From the NCBI GenBank assembly GCA_036661035.1, contig JAVWZM010000009.1:1-44008 (forward strand): a DNA stretch of 44,008 nucleotides, written 5' to 3'. A program made the translations under genes and the position numbers. The stretch comes from JAGPHI01 sp036661035. Its GTDB lineage: Bacteria > Bacillota > Clostridia > Oscillospirales > Ruminococcaceae. The notes under the pieces were generated by a model. That model saw only the letters and a program-made list of their open reading frames with translations. It had not been told where the DNA came from and made no database searches. Below, piece by piece: positions 33,304 through 41,195 of this stretch. The first letter of the stretch is position 1. Every line of letters begins with the position of its first letter.

Positions 33304-34935
33304 ATGTATCGCATTTTACTTGTGGACGACGAGCCGATTATTTTGTCGGGAATTAAATTTTTAATAGACTGGGCGTCTTTTGGCTGCGAGATAATGGGCA
33401 CAGCCCGAAATGGCCGCCAAGCCTTGGATTTTATATCCGCCCACAGCCCCGATATTGTGATATGCGATATAACCATGCCTGTATGCACAGGCCTAGAGGT
33501 GCTGAAGGAAGTGGCGGAAACCCCGGAGCCGCCCGTGTTTATAATGCTTTCAAACCATAGCGATTTTTCTATGGCGCAGGAGGCTTTGCGCTTGCAGGCG
33601 GTGGATTATTTGCTTAAAACACAGCTTGAGGAAGCTACCCTTGAAAAAAGCTTGCTTTTGGCAATAGAAAAATGCGAGGAAAGGCACAAGCTGGCGCGTG
33701 TGCATCAGGCAGATAACTATATGCAGGAAAACCGCAGCATGGTTACCGCAGAGCATATGAAGAATTTGCTTTTTGTGAAAAACGATGTATTCCCAAAGGA
33801 GAGCCTTACGGCACTGCAAGCAGAGGGCGCCCTCGACTCGTATTTTATCGTGCAGATAATGATAGACTACAGCGACGGCGGCATAAGCATTGACGGCGAC
33901 GAAGAAAACAGGCGTTTGTACGAATGGGAAAATGAGCTTGTGGAAAAGCTGGCAGGGAATGTGTTTAAAAGCTTTACCATTTTTGATCCCGACCTTTGGC
34001 GAAGAAGCCTTGTTTTATACGTGTGGAATTTTGAGGGCGATAAGCTGAACGGCGCTGTAACGCAGTTTTTTACAAAGCTGGAAACGGCAACGGCAAATAT
34101 TACTCAAATGAAGCTGTCTATGCTGGTAAGCAATTTGTATTCGGGCGGGGAGTCCTTGTCTGTGGCGGCAAAGGATATGATTTCAATGCGCGAATATTAC
34201 ATGAATTCCGGTGCAAAGCAGATATTTGCAGACAAAGTGCCGCAGCTTGAATTTACGCCCATAAATATGCAGGATATATGCAATAAAATGATGGTTGCAA
34301 TTCGCGTGAAAAACGCGGCCGAATGTGGTGCGCTTTTTGATAAAGCCGAGGCGCAAATATCAGACGGTGCGCATTTATGGCGCGTGTGCATCAACGCATG
34401 TGTGGAGCTGTACAGCCTTGTGGCAATGGCTCTTACGCCCCTTTTGCAGGCAGACGCGGTGGTGGGCTATCTTCAAGACAGCTCTGCAATGGTGCGCGTG
34501 ATACGCCATTTCAGCACAAGGCACGAGGCACTGGTGTGGCTGCGCGAGCTAAAGCGGCAGACGCTTGGGCATATGGAGCAGCTTACAAGCGCGCGCGGCA
34601 GCATTGCCGAAAACGCCAAGCAATACATTTTGGCAAATGCAGATAAGCGCATCATGTTGCAAGATGTGGCGGATTATGTAAATATTTCCGCAAGCTATCT
34701 TTCGGCACTGTTTAAAAAAACCTACGACCAAAGCCTGGTTGATTTTATTAACCAAACAAAGGTGCGCCGCGCCTGCGAGCTGATACAAGACGGCAAATAT
34801 CGCATATACGAAATATCATATATGCTAAGCTTTGAAAACGCGTATTATTTTACCAAGGTTTTTAAAAAGCACACCGGCCTTACGCCTACGGAATATCAAA
34901 GAAATAAACAAGGAGCCCAAAGTAATGATAAATAA
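33304..34935 (+). CDS. AraC-type response regulator, YesN-like
   Basis: The 543-residue regulator has an N-terminal receiver domain (ILLVDDEPIILSGI; phosphoacceptor Asp55 in VICDITMP; Lys in DYLLKTQ), a long middle region, and a C-terminal AraC domain with two HTH motifs (LQDVADYVNISASYLSALFKK and IYEISYMLSFENAYYFTKVFKK). It should activate the divergent importer and probably the lyase genes. AAGGGGG lies 8 nt before the ATG. The final codons overlap the start of the second lyase gene by 11 bp, which ties regulator and lyase expression together. Confidence 0.95.
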   Translation: MYRILLVDDEPIILSGIKFLIDWASFGCEIMGTARNGRQALDFISAHSPDIVICDITMPVCTGLEVLKEVAETPEPPVFIMLSNHSDFSMAQEALRLQAVDYLLKTQLEEATLEKSLLLAIEKCEERHKLARVHQADNYMQENRSMVTAEHMKNLLFVKNDVFPKESLTALQAEGALDSYFIVQIMIDYSDGGISIDGDEENRRLYEWENELVEKLAGNVFKSFTIFDPDLWRRSLVLYVWNFEGDKLNGAVTQFFTKLETATANITQMKLSMLVSNLYSGGESLSVAAKDMISMREYYMNSGAKQIFADKVPQLEFTPINMQDICNKMMVAIRVKNAAECGALFDKAEAQISDGAHLWRVCINACVELYSLVAMALTPLLQADAVVGYLQDSSAMVRVIRHFSTRHEALVWLRELKRQTLGHMEQLTSARGSIAENAKQYILANADKRIMLQDVADYVNISASYLSALFKKTYDQSLVDFINQTKVRRACELIQDGKYRIYEISYMLSFENAYYFTKVFKKHTGLTPTEYQRNKQGAQSNDK

Positions 34936-36676
34936 AAACGACATTTTCAAAAGCCTGTTTTGCGAGCATTTGCCGCTGATGCCAAAGGCAAACGCATGTG
35001 AAAGCCCATGGATAAAGGCGCAGCTGGCAGAAATAGCCAAGGCAGGCGAGGACGCATTGCATACGCCTATTCCAAGCGCATCTTATTCGCTTTTTAAACA
35101 GCACTGGATTACAGGCGACCGCATTGGATATCAAAAACCGTATTACGAAAAACGCCGCCGACTATTGGTGCTGACTATTCTTTTGTGGCAAAATAAGGAT
35201 AACAAAGAATATCTTACTGCACTTGAGGATATTGTATGGAGCATTTGTGGAGAGCCTTATTGGTGCTTACCTGCGCATTTTCTTGATGCGCACACAGAGC
35301 CACTAAGCTTTAGCCAATACGACACACAGATAGATTTATTTGCCGCCGAAACAGGGCTTGCTCTTTCGGAAATGCTGGAGCTTTGCGAAGATGTTTTAGA
35401 GCCACAGTTGGTTTATCTTGTAAAAGACTGCATAGAAAAGCGCATACTTACGCCATTTTGCAGTGCTGATACATTCTTTCGCTTTGAGGGCATGGCAAAC
35501 AATTGGTCTGCCGTGTGCGCAGGCGCAGTGGGTGCTGCCGCCATTTATCGCGTAAAAGATAATGTGCGTCTGGCGGCTATTTTGCACAGATGCATGTCTT
35601 GCATGGAGGTGTATTTAGGCTCCTTTGGCGGCGACGGCGTGTGCGTGGAGGGCGTGGACTATTGGAGCTATGGCTTTGGCTTTTTTACCGTGTTTGCAGA
35701 TTTACTTAAAACGCGCACAAATGGCACAATAGATTTATTTAAAGACAAAAGGGTAGAGGCAATTGCCCAAAGCCAAGGCGTGTTTTATCTTGGCAAGGGC
35801 GGCACACTCAGCTTTTCAGACGGAAACGAAAACGGCAAATACCGCATGGGCTTATCCTGCTATTTGGCGAAAAAATATCCCGAATGTATATTGCCGCCAA
35901 TAGAGCTGGCGGCACCTGTGCTAAAGGATAGCTGCTATCGTTTTTGCCTTGGCATACGCGACATTTTGTGGTATGATGAAAGCGTAAAGTTTACCGCAGG
36001 GTGCGCCGGCACAAAATATTATCAAGACGCAAAATGGTTTATTTTACAGCGCGATAATCTGGCGCTTGCGGCAAAGGGCGGCAACAACGGCGAAAGCCAT
36101 AACCACAACGACGCTGGCTCTTTTATAGTGGCGAAAAACGGAGTGCAGCTTTTATGCGATTTCGGCGCCGGAAAATACGACGCTAAATATTTCAGCGACG
36201 AACGCTACAGCGTATTTATAAACACGTCCTTTAGCCATAATCTGCCTATAATAAACGGCAAGCCACAAAGCTTTGGCGCGCAGTTTGCCTGCAAAAACGA
36301 GCAAGCAGAGCAAAATAGCTTTAGCCTTGATATGAGTGGCTGCTACCAAGACGCAACCCTACAAAAAGCAAGCCGCACCATAAAGGCAGACGAAAATGCG
36401 CACCTGTCGCTATGTGACGATTTTGAATTTAACGGCGAGGGCAGCGTAACAGAGGTATTTGCAACCCTTGGCAATATAGAATTAAGCGAAGGCACGGCAA
36501 TATTTACCCGTGGCGGAGAAACCCTTTCTATTGGCTTTGACAAAGAAACGTTTACAGCCGAGGTAAAAACCGAGCAATTTCAAGACCATTGCGACGACAC
36601 AAAAACCGCAAGCCTTTTGCATCTTACAGCAAAAACAAATAGCAAAAATATCGGCTTTTGTGCCGAAATAATATAA
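34925..36676 (+). CDS. Heparinase II/III family lyase, second and distinct, cytoplasmic
   Basis: This 583-residue lyase differs from the one at 21932. It has MANNWSAVCAG (Asn193), VEGVDYWSYGFGFF (Tyr246/Tyr249) and ESHNHNDAGSF (His392, His394), the SHNHND form typical of heparinase II-like proteins. No signal peptide is present. The ATG at 34925 has AAGGAG 9 nt upstream inside the regulator gene, and its first 11 bp overlap the regulator stop. A 13-bp gap leads to the next gene. Two unlike cytoplasmic lyases in one locus suggest cleavage at different linkages of one imported oligosaccharide; this is inference. Confidence 0.88.
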   Translation: MINKNDIFKSLFCEHLPLMPKANACESPWIKAQLAEIAKAGEDALHTPIPSASYSLFKQHWITGDRIGYQKPYYEKRRRLLVLTILLWQNKDNKEYLTALEDIVWSICGEPYWCLPAHFLDAHTEPLSFSQYDTQIDLFAAETGLALSEMLELCEDVLEPQLVYLVKDCIEKRILTPFCSADTFFRFEGMANNWSAVCAGAVGAAAIYRVKDNVRLAAILHRCMSCMEVYLGSFGGDGVCVEGVDYWSYGFGFFTVFADLLKTRTNGTIDLFKDKRVEAIAQSQGVFYLGKGGTLSFSDGNENGKYRMGLSCYLAKKYPECILPPIELAAPVLKDSCYRFCLGIRDILWYDESVKFTAGCAGTKYYQDAKWFILQRDNLALAAKGGNNGESHNHNDAGSFIVAKNGVQLLCDFGAGKYDAKYFSDERYSVFINTSFSHNLPIINGKPQSFGAQFACKNEQAEQNSFSLDMSGCYQDATLQKASRTIKADENAHLSLCDDFEFNGEGSVTEVFATLGNIELSEGTAIFTRGGETLSIGFDKETFTAEVKTEQFQDHCDDTKTASLLHLTAKTNSKNIGFCAEII

Positions 36677-36689
36677 CAGAGGTTTAAAT

Positions 36690-37478
36690 ATGCTTACTAT
36701 TAAAATAACAGATAAAAACGGCGAGGTACGCGCCATATCGCAAGACAGCGAATATGCCCAGCTTTTGTACCGCGCGGCATACGAGGAGGGCGACGCCATC
36801 ACCATAGAAAGCACCAAGGGCGGCGTGCATCTTATATTGCAAATGGAAGACAGCATGGCGCAAAGCCTTGTGTATCTGGCAGGCAAAAGCTATACCTTAG
36901 CCGTGCCCTTTGGCGAACAGCGCAGCTCCTACAGCCCAAAAAGCTTTACGGGCGAGATGCATTTTATGTTTGTGCGCCTTGCAAATGCGTGGGATATACC
37001 CACAAGGCGCGACCTTGCGTTTAACCCATACGACGGGCATAAAAACGAAACTCTTTTCCCACACGCCATTGCCAATGTTGAAACTAGGGGCGAAGCGGTT
37101 TTTGCGGCACGTAATGCCATAGACGGCAATATCGCAAACGCAGGCCACGGCCCATGGCCGTACCAAAGCTGGGGCATACAGCAGCGCGAGGACGCGGAGT
37201 TTACCGTGCTTTTCGGCCGCGAGGTAGAGGCAAACGGCGTGGGCGTTACCATTAGATGCGACTTCCCCCACGACAATTACTGGCACACCGCCACGGTGGA
37301 GTTTTCCGACGGCAGCAGCGAGGTTATCAGCCTTAATAAAGCCACAGCGCCACAGCGATTTAACATTGCGCCACGCAAGATTACATGGGCAAAGCTTTGC
37401 TGCATGAAAAAGGACGAAACAGACGCTGCACCATTCCCGGCACTTACTGCATTTAACGTATTTGGCAGTGATGTTTAA
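36690..37478 (+). CDS. Unrecognised beta-rich protein, possible carbohydrate-binding role
   Basis: I do not recognise a named family with confidence. The 262-residue protein has no signal peptide or TM segment. The first 110 residues look beta-rich (MLTIKITDKNGEVRAI, GVHLILQMED). The second half resembles a galactose-binding beta-sandwich: AARNAIDGNIANAGHGPWPYQSWG is followed by DAEFTVLFGREVEANGVGVTIR, WHTATVEFSDGS and RFNIAPRKITWAKL, the pattern of F5/8-type domains with an NA.DG.. opening. A GAGG site precedes the ATG. It lies 13 bp after the lyase and 18 bp before metA, so it is in the same run. A cytoplasmic glycan-binding or accessory lyase role is plausible but unproven. Confidence 0.7.
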   Translation: MLTIKITDKNGEVRAISQDSEYAQLLYRAAYEEGDAITIESTKGGVHLILQMEDSMAQSLVYLAGKSYTLAVPFGEQRSSYSPKSFTGEMHFMFVRLANAWDIPTRRDLAFNPYDGHKNETLFPHAIANVETRGEAVFAARNAIDGNIANAGHGPWPYQSWGIQQREDAEFTVLFGREVEANGVGVTIRCDFPHDNYWHTATVEFSDGSSEVISLNKATAPQRFNIAPRKITWAKLCCMKKDETDAAPFPALTAFNVFGSDV

Positions 37479-37496
37479 TTTTACACGGAGGCAATT

Positions 37497-38411
37497 ATGC
37501 CATTAATTTTACCTAAAAACCTGCCTGCCTGCGACATACTGGAAAAAGAAAATGTGTTTGTGATGAACTCGGCGCGCGCCGCCACACAGGACATACGCCC
37601 GTTGCGCATTTTGGCGGTAAACCTTATGCCCACTAAGGTGGCAACGGAAACACAGCTTGCCCGTGTGCTTGCAAACACGCCTTTGCAGGTGGAGCTTACC
37701 TTGCTGCACACAGGCACACATGTGGCGCGGCACACAGCGCCCGAGCATCTTGCCGCCTTTTACAAAAACTTTGAGGATATCGAAAACGAGTGCTTCGACG
37801 GCATGATTATCACAGGCGCGCCTGTGGAGAATATGCCATTTGAAGATGTGGACTATTGGCAGGAGCTTTGCCGCATAATGGAATTTAGCAAAACCCAAGT
37901 GTATTCCACCTTGCATTTGTGCTGGGGCGCACAGGCGGCATTGTATTATCATTATAATATACCCAAAGTTCCCCTTGCCGAAAAAATGTTTGGCGTGTTT
38001 GAACACAGGGTTTTACAGCCAAATTGCCCATTATTGCGCGGCTTTGACGAAGTGTTTTACGCGCCACATTCACGCCACACGGAGATAGACGCAAAGGCAG
38101 TGGCAAAATGCAATCAGCTAGAGGTGCTTTGCACGTCAGACAAGGCGGGGATTTATCTTTTAACAGATAAAAACGGCAGGCGCATTTTTGTAACAGGCCA
38201 CCCCGAATACGACAGAAACACCCTGAATATCGAGTATAAGCGAGATGTGGACAAGGGGCTTAATATCACCGTGCCCGAAAACTATTACAAGAATGATAAC
38301 CCTAAGGAGCAGCCGATATTTCGCTGGCGCAGCCACGCCAATTTGCTATATACAAACTGGCTTAATTATTACGTGTACCAAAACACGCCCTACGACTTAA
38401 CCAAGCTGTAA
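37497..38411 (+). CDS. metA: Homoserine O-acetyltransferase, MetA family
   Basis: MetA acylates L-homoserine for methionine synthesis. The 304-residue protein has the catalytic triad Cys142 (LHLCWGAQAAL), His235 and Glu237 (GHPEYD). Residue 111 is Glu (ITGAPVENMPFE); in this family Glu111 marks acetyl-CoA use and Gly marks succinyl-CoA use, so it should be an acetyltransferase despite the usual succinyltransferase label. GGAGG lies upstream of the ATG, with only 18 bp from the previous gene and no room for an S-box riboswitch. Its place behind lyase genes is unusual for a methionine gene. Confidence 0.96.
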   Translation: MPLILPKNLPACDILEKENVFVMNSARAATQDIRPLRILAVNLMPTKVATETQLARVLANTPLQVELTLLHTGTHVARHTAPEHLAAFYKNFEDIENECFDGMIITGAPVENMPFEDVDYWQELCRIMEFSKTQVYSTLHLCWGAQAALYYHYNIPKVPLAEKMFGVFEHRVLQPNCPLLRGFDEVFYAPHSRHTEIDAKAVAKCNQLEVLCTSDKAGIYLLTDKNGRRIFVTGHPEYDRNTLNIEYKRDVDKGLNITVPENYYKNDNPKEQPIFRWRSHANLLYTNWLNYYVYQNTPYDLTKL

Positions 38412-38437
38412 ATTTGCATACAAAGGAATTTTGAAAC

Positions 38438-39091
38438 ATGATAAACGCAGTAATATTTGACATGGACGGTGTACTTTTCGACACCGAAAGGCTAAGCGAA
38501 AACATATGGATAAGCGTAGGCAAACAATTTGGCACAGAGCTTTCAAGCGAACATATGGGGCTTTTGCGCGGCGTAGATTACGAAAGCGGAGAGCGCATTT
38601 TAAAAAAGCTTTTCGGAGAAAATTTCGACTTTTTGGCAATGTACGAAAAAGCACATGTCCTTTGGGACGAAACCATAGCGGAGCATGTGCCTGTAAAGCA
38701 AGGTGCCATAGAGCTGCTGCAATATTTAAGCGACGCGGGATATCCGGCGGCAATTGCATCGTCCTCCCCAAAGCATAGGGTGCTGAATAACCTTGCCCTC
38801 ACAGATACGGCGCAGTATTTTAGCGCGGTAATATGCGGTGACATGGTGGAAAACTCGAAGCCGCACCCCGAAATATTTTTAAAAGCGGCGGCAGCTCTTG
38901 GCATGCCCCCCTCGCAATGTATGGCGATAGAGGATTCGTACAACGGCGTGCGTAGCGCGGCGGCGGCAGGCTGCTACACCGTAATGGTGCCGGATTTGGA
39001 TTTGCCCACAGCCGAAACAAAGCTTTTGTGCAAAAAAACCGCGCAAAGCCTAGACGATATCAAGGGCATATTGGCAAGCCTTAACGATTAA
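38438..39091 (+). CDS. HAD-superfamily phosphatase/phosphomutase, beta-phosphoglucomutase-like
   Basis: The 217-residue protein belongs to HAD subfamily IA with an alpha-helical cap. Motif I is FDMDGVLFDTE (nucleophile Asp8, acid/base Asp10), motif II ASSSP, motif III NSKPHPEIF, and motif IV IEDSYNGV. It should dephosphorylate or isomerise a small sugar phosphate. AAAGGA lies upstream of the ATG, 26 bp after metA. It is the last gene of the six-gene plus-strand run. The substrate is unknown. Confidence 0.9.
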   Translation: MINAVIFDMDGVLFDTERLSENIWISVGKQFGTELSSEHMGLLRGVDYESGERILKKLFGENFDFLAMYEKAHVLWDETIAEHVPVKQGAIELLQYLSDAGYPAAIASSSPKHRVLNNLALTDTAQYFSAVICGDMVENSKPHPEIFLKAAAALGMPPSQCMAIEDSYNGVRSAAAAGCYTVMVPDLDLPTAETKLLCKKTAQSLDDIKGILASLND

Positions 39092-39241
39092 ACAATACTT
39101 ACCAAACGCCAAAGCACTTAGGTTAGATTACTGTGGGATAAAAACACAAAAGCTAACAAGTGAATTGGAATTTGACGAGTATAAACCCTAATAAGCCGCG
39201 GTTTAATTTGCCGCATGTTTTATACCCCTACACGGTTAAAG

Positions 39242-39257
39242 CTGTTTTGCAAAACAG
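39242..39257. promoter_or_regulatory. Perfect 16-bp palindrome upstream of the ATC-hydrolase-like gene
   Basis: CTGTTTTGCAAAACAG is a perfect palindrome 24 bp before the start at 39282. It looks like an operator for an unidentified dimeric regulator. The rest of the 190-bp gap 39092-39281 shows no gene; TTGACG occurs near 39171 but lacks a matching -10. Confidence 0.5.
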
Positions 39258-39281
39258 TATTAATAGAAAAGGAGCTAAATC

Positions 39282-39767
39282 ATGATTAACAACGACGCTA
39301 AAATCAAAAACCCAATTATCCGCGCGGTGCGCGAGCAGCTGGAGCATCGCGCCCTGTGGCTCTATCTTCTTTGCGACGAGGCAGATAAAAAAGGATTTAC
39401 TTATGATGATTTTGCACCGAACGCAATACATCGCTGCGGCTTGTATCAGGGCGGCGGCCTTGTGGAAAAGGGCGGCACAAGCAGCTTGCGCGGCTTACAT
39501 AAAACCTTGTTTAATTTGCCTGCACGCATGGTGTTTGAAATGAAAATCAAAGAAAGCACCGATGATAAGCTTTCTATAGATTTTCACTATTGTCCCCTTG
39601 TAAAGGCGTGGCAAAAGCAGGGCTGCACAGACGAGCAAATAAGCAAGCTTTGCGATATTGCCATGTGCGGCGACCGCGGCATTGGCGAAAGCTACGGTGC
39701 GGTGCTGGATTTGCCCAAAACCATAGCCCGCGGCGACGATATCTGCGAGATAAGATTTCACAAGTAA
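39282..39767 (+). CDS. L-2-amino-thiazoline-4-carboxylic acid hydrolase-like protein
   Basis: The 161-residue protein resembles the ATC hydrolase family, whose founding member opens L-2-amino-thiazoline-4-carboxylate toward L-cysteine. Recognisable parts are the HYCPLVKAWQKQGCTDEQI segment, the CDIAMCGDRGIGESYG segment and the C-terminal PKTIARGDDICEIRF. Conserved Cys and His residues are in place. AAAAGGAG precedes the ATG. It stands alone with a palindrome upstream and a strong terminator downstream. Most family members have unknown substrates, so cysteine-related function is only a suggestion. Confidence 0.8.
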   Translation: MINNDAKIKNPIIRAVREQLEHRALWLYLLCDEADKKGFTYDDFAPNAIHRCGLYQGGGLVEKGGTSSLRGLHKTLFNLPARMVFEMKIKESTDDKLSIDFHYCPLVKAWQKQGCTDEQISKLCDIAMCGDRGIGESYGAVLDLPKTIARGDDICEIRFHK

Positions 39768-39778
39768 AAGGCAAGGAC

Positions 39779-39821
39779 TTTAAACAAGGGTATTTGCAAT
39801 TTGCAAATACCCTTGTTTAAA
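39779..39821. terminator. Long bidirectional terminator
   Basis: Perfect 21-bp arms (39779-39799 and 39801-39821) including AACAAGGGTATTTGCAA form a strong hairpin between the convergent ATC-hydrolase-like gene (+) and glycerate kinase (-). AT-rich sequence with a TTTTT run follows on the plus side. Confidence 0.85.
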
Positions 39822-39919
39822 TTATATGTTTTTCACGTTAAGCAAAATATCCATATAAAACCAATCAAAAAAATGCACCGACAAACGAATTGCCGATGCA
39901 TTTAAAGCAGGAATGAGTT

Positions 39920-41059
39920 TTAGTTTTTGCAAATTGTGCGGATAAAGCCAAGTAAATTATCCATAGTAAGCGCAAGGTCGCTTTTAGCGCGCAGCTTTGC
40001 ATGCTTATATTCCACCGCCACGCGGTTTATGCTAAACACTGCGCTTACGCCCTCGGCATATGCCGCCTCGATATTATCGCCTATGTCGCCCACAATGGCA
40101 ACCAGCGGCACATTTGCCTTTTTGGTGCGCCTTGCAACGCCTATTACCACCTTGCCGCGCATAGATTGGCTGTCTATCTTGCCCTCGCCGCTAAACACCA
40201 TGTCGGCATCTTTTAAAAGGGCGTTAAAGCCCACGGTATCCAGCACCGTTTCAATGCCCATTTGCAGCCGCGAGCCTAAAAACGCCACCATGCCGCAGCC
40301 CATGCCGCCGGCGGCGCCTGCGCCTTTTAGCTGTGCCACATCTTGCCCTAAGTCGGATTTTATTACCTTTGCGATATGCACCAGTCCCTCGTCCAGTAGG
40401 CGCACCATGGCATCGTCTGCGCCTTTTTGCGGAGCAAATATATACGCCGCGCCATTTTCGCCGTAAAGAGGGTTATCTATATCGCACATGGTTATTATTT
40501 CGGTGCCGCGCACTGCATTTGATATGCCGCTTATATCTATATGCTCTACCTGGCAAAGGGTGCCACCTGTTGGGATAAACTCTTTGCCCTCGGCATTTGT
40601 AAACTTTACGCCAAGAGCCGCCGCCGCGCCTGCGCCCACATCGTTTGTGGCGGAGCCGCCAAGGCCTAAAATTATCTTTTTACAGCCCTCTGCCACTGCG
40701 GCATTTATCAATTGCCCCACGCCGAAGGTAGTGGTTTTGCATGGGTTTTTATCGTCGCCCACAAGGGGCAGCCCTGCGCATGCCGCCATTTCTATCACCG
40801 CTGTGGCACCACCGTCTATCACGCCGTAAAACGCAGACATTTCTTCAAAATACGGGCCTTTTACGTTAAGATGTTTTTTTTCGCCGCCAACTGCGCATAA
40901 AAAGGCGTCCACACTTCCTTCGCCACCGTCAGCTACAGGGATAGCGGTAATCTGCGCGTTTGCATATGCCTTTTTAATTGAAGTCGCCATAATATCGCAG
41001 ATTTCCTCGGACGACATTGTCCCCTTAAATGAGTCCGGAATTAAAATGATTTTTTTCAC
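39920..41059 (-). CDS. Glycerate kinase (GarK/GlxK family)
   Basis: The 379-residue enzyme phosphorylates D-glycerate, most likely to 2-phosphoglycerate, which enters glycolysis. Motifs: IPDSFKGTMSSEEI, VADGGEGSVDAF, LGLGGSATNDVGAGAAAALG, and FSGEGKIDSQSMRGKV. The start is GTG at 41059 with AGAGG 6 nt upstream. The upstream gap holds inverted-repeat element copy C and a hairpin that separates it from gntP. The CdaR regulator and GntP permease nearby suggest a glycerate or sugar-acid module, as in the E. coli gar/gud regulon. Confidence 0.95.
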   Translation of the reverse strand: MKKIILIPDSFKGTMSSEEICDIMATSIKKAYANAQITAIPVADGGEGSVDAFLCAVGGEKKHLNVKGPYFEEMSAFYGVIDGGATAVIEMAACAGLPLVGDDKNPCKTTTFGVGQLINAAVAEGCKKIILGLGGSATNDVGAGAAAALGVKFTNAEGKEFIPTGGTLCQVEHIDISGISNAVRGTEIITMCDIDNPLYGENGAAYIFAPQKGADDAMVRLLDEGLVHIAKVIKSDLGQDVAQLKGAGAAGGMGCGMVAFLGSRLQMGIETVLDTVGFNALLKDADMVFSGEGKIDSQSMRGKVVIGVARRTKKANVPLVAIVGDIGDNIEAAYAEGVSAVFSINRVAVEYKHAKLRAKSDLALTMDNLLGFIRTICKN

Positions 41060-41093
41060 CGATAACCTCTTTCCTCAAAAGCTGATATTGTTT

Positions 41094-41147
41094 TATAGCA
41101 GCTTTCCTTGACATGTAGATGTTTTAAAAAATGCATAAGCTGCTATA
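41094..41147. repeat. Short inverted-repeat element, copy C (54 bp)
   Basis: TATAGCAGCTT (41094-41104) and AAGCTGCTATA (41137-41147) are perfect 11-bp inverted repeats. The left end continues TCCTT and resembles the end of copy B (TATAGCAGCTTTGCTT). It lies in the leader of the glycerate kinase gene. It may be a deleted member of the same family, or an operator. Confidence 0.6.
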
Positions 41148-41148
41148 T

Positions 41149-41177
41149 AAACGGGGCGGTAAATTACCGCCCCGTTT
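41149..41177. terminator. Terminator hairpin after gntP
   Basis: AAACGGGGCGGTAA (41149-41162) and TTACCGCCCCGTTT (41164-41177) are perfect 14-bp arms just past the gntP stop. It separates gntP from the glycerate kinase gene. Confidence 0.8.
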
Positions 41178-41195
41178 AATATTATTTGCTAAAAT

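Noticed and set aside
37479..37496. Possible S-box or T-box riboswitch for metA
   Set aside because: Only 18 bp of non-coding sequence, mostly the RBS.
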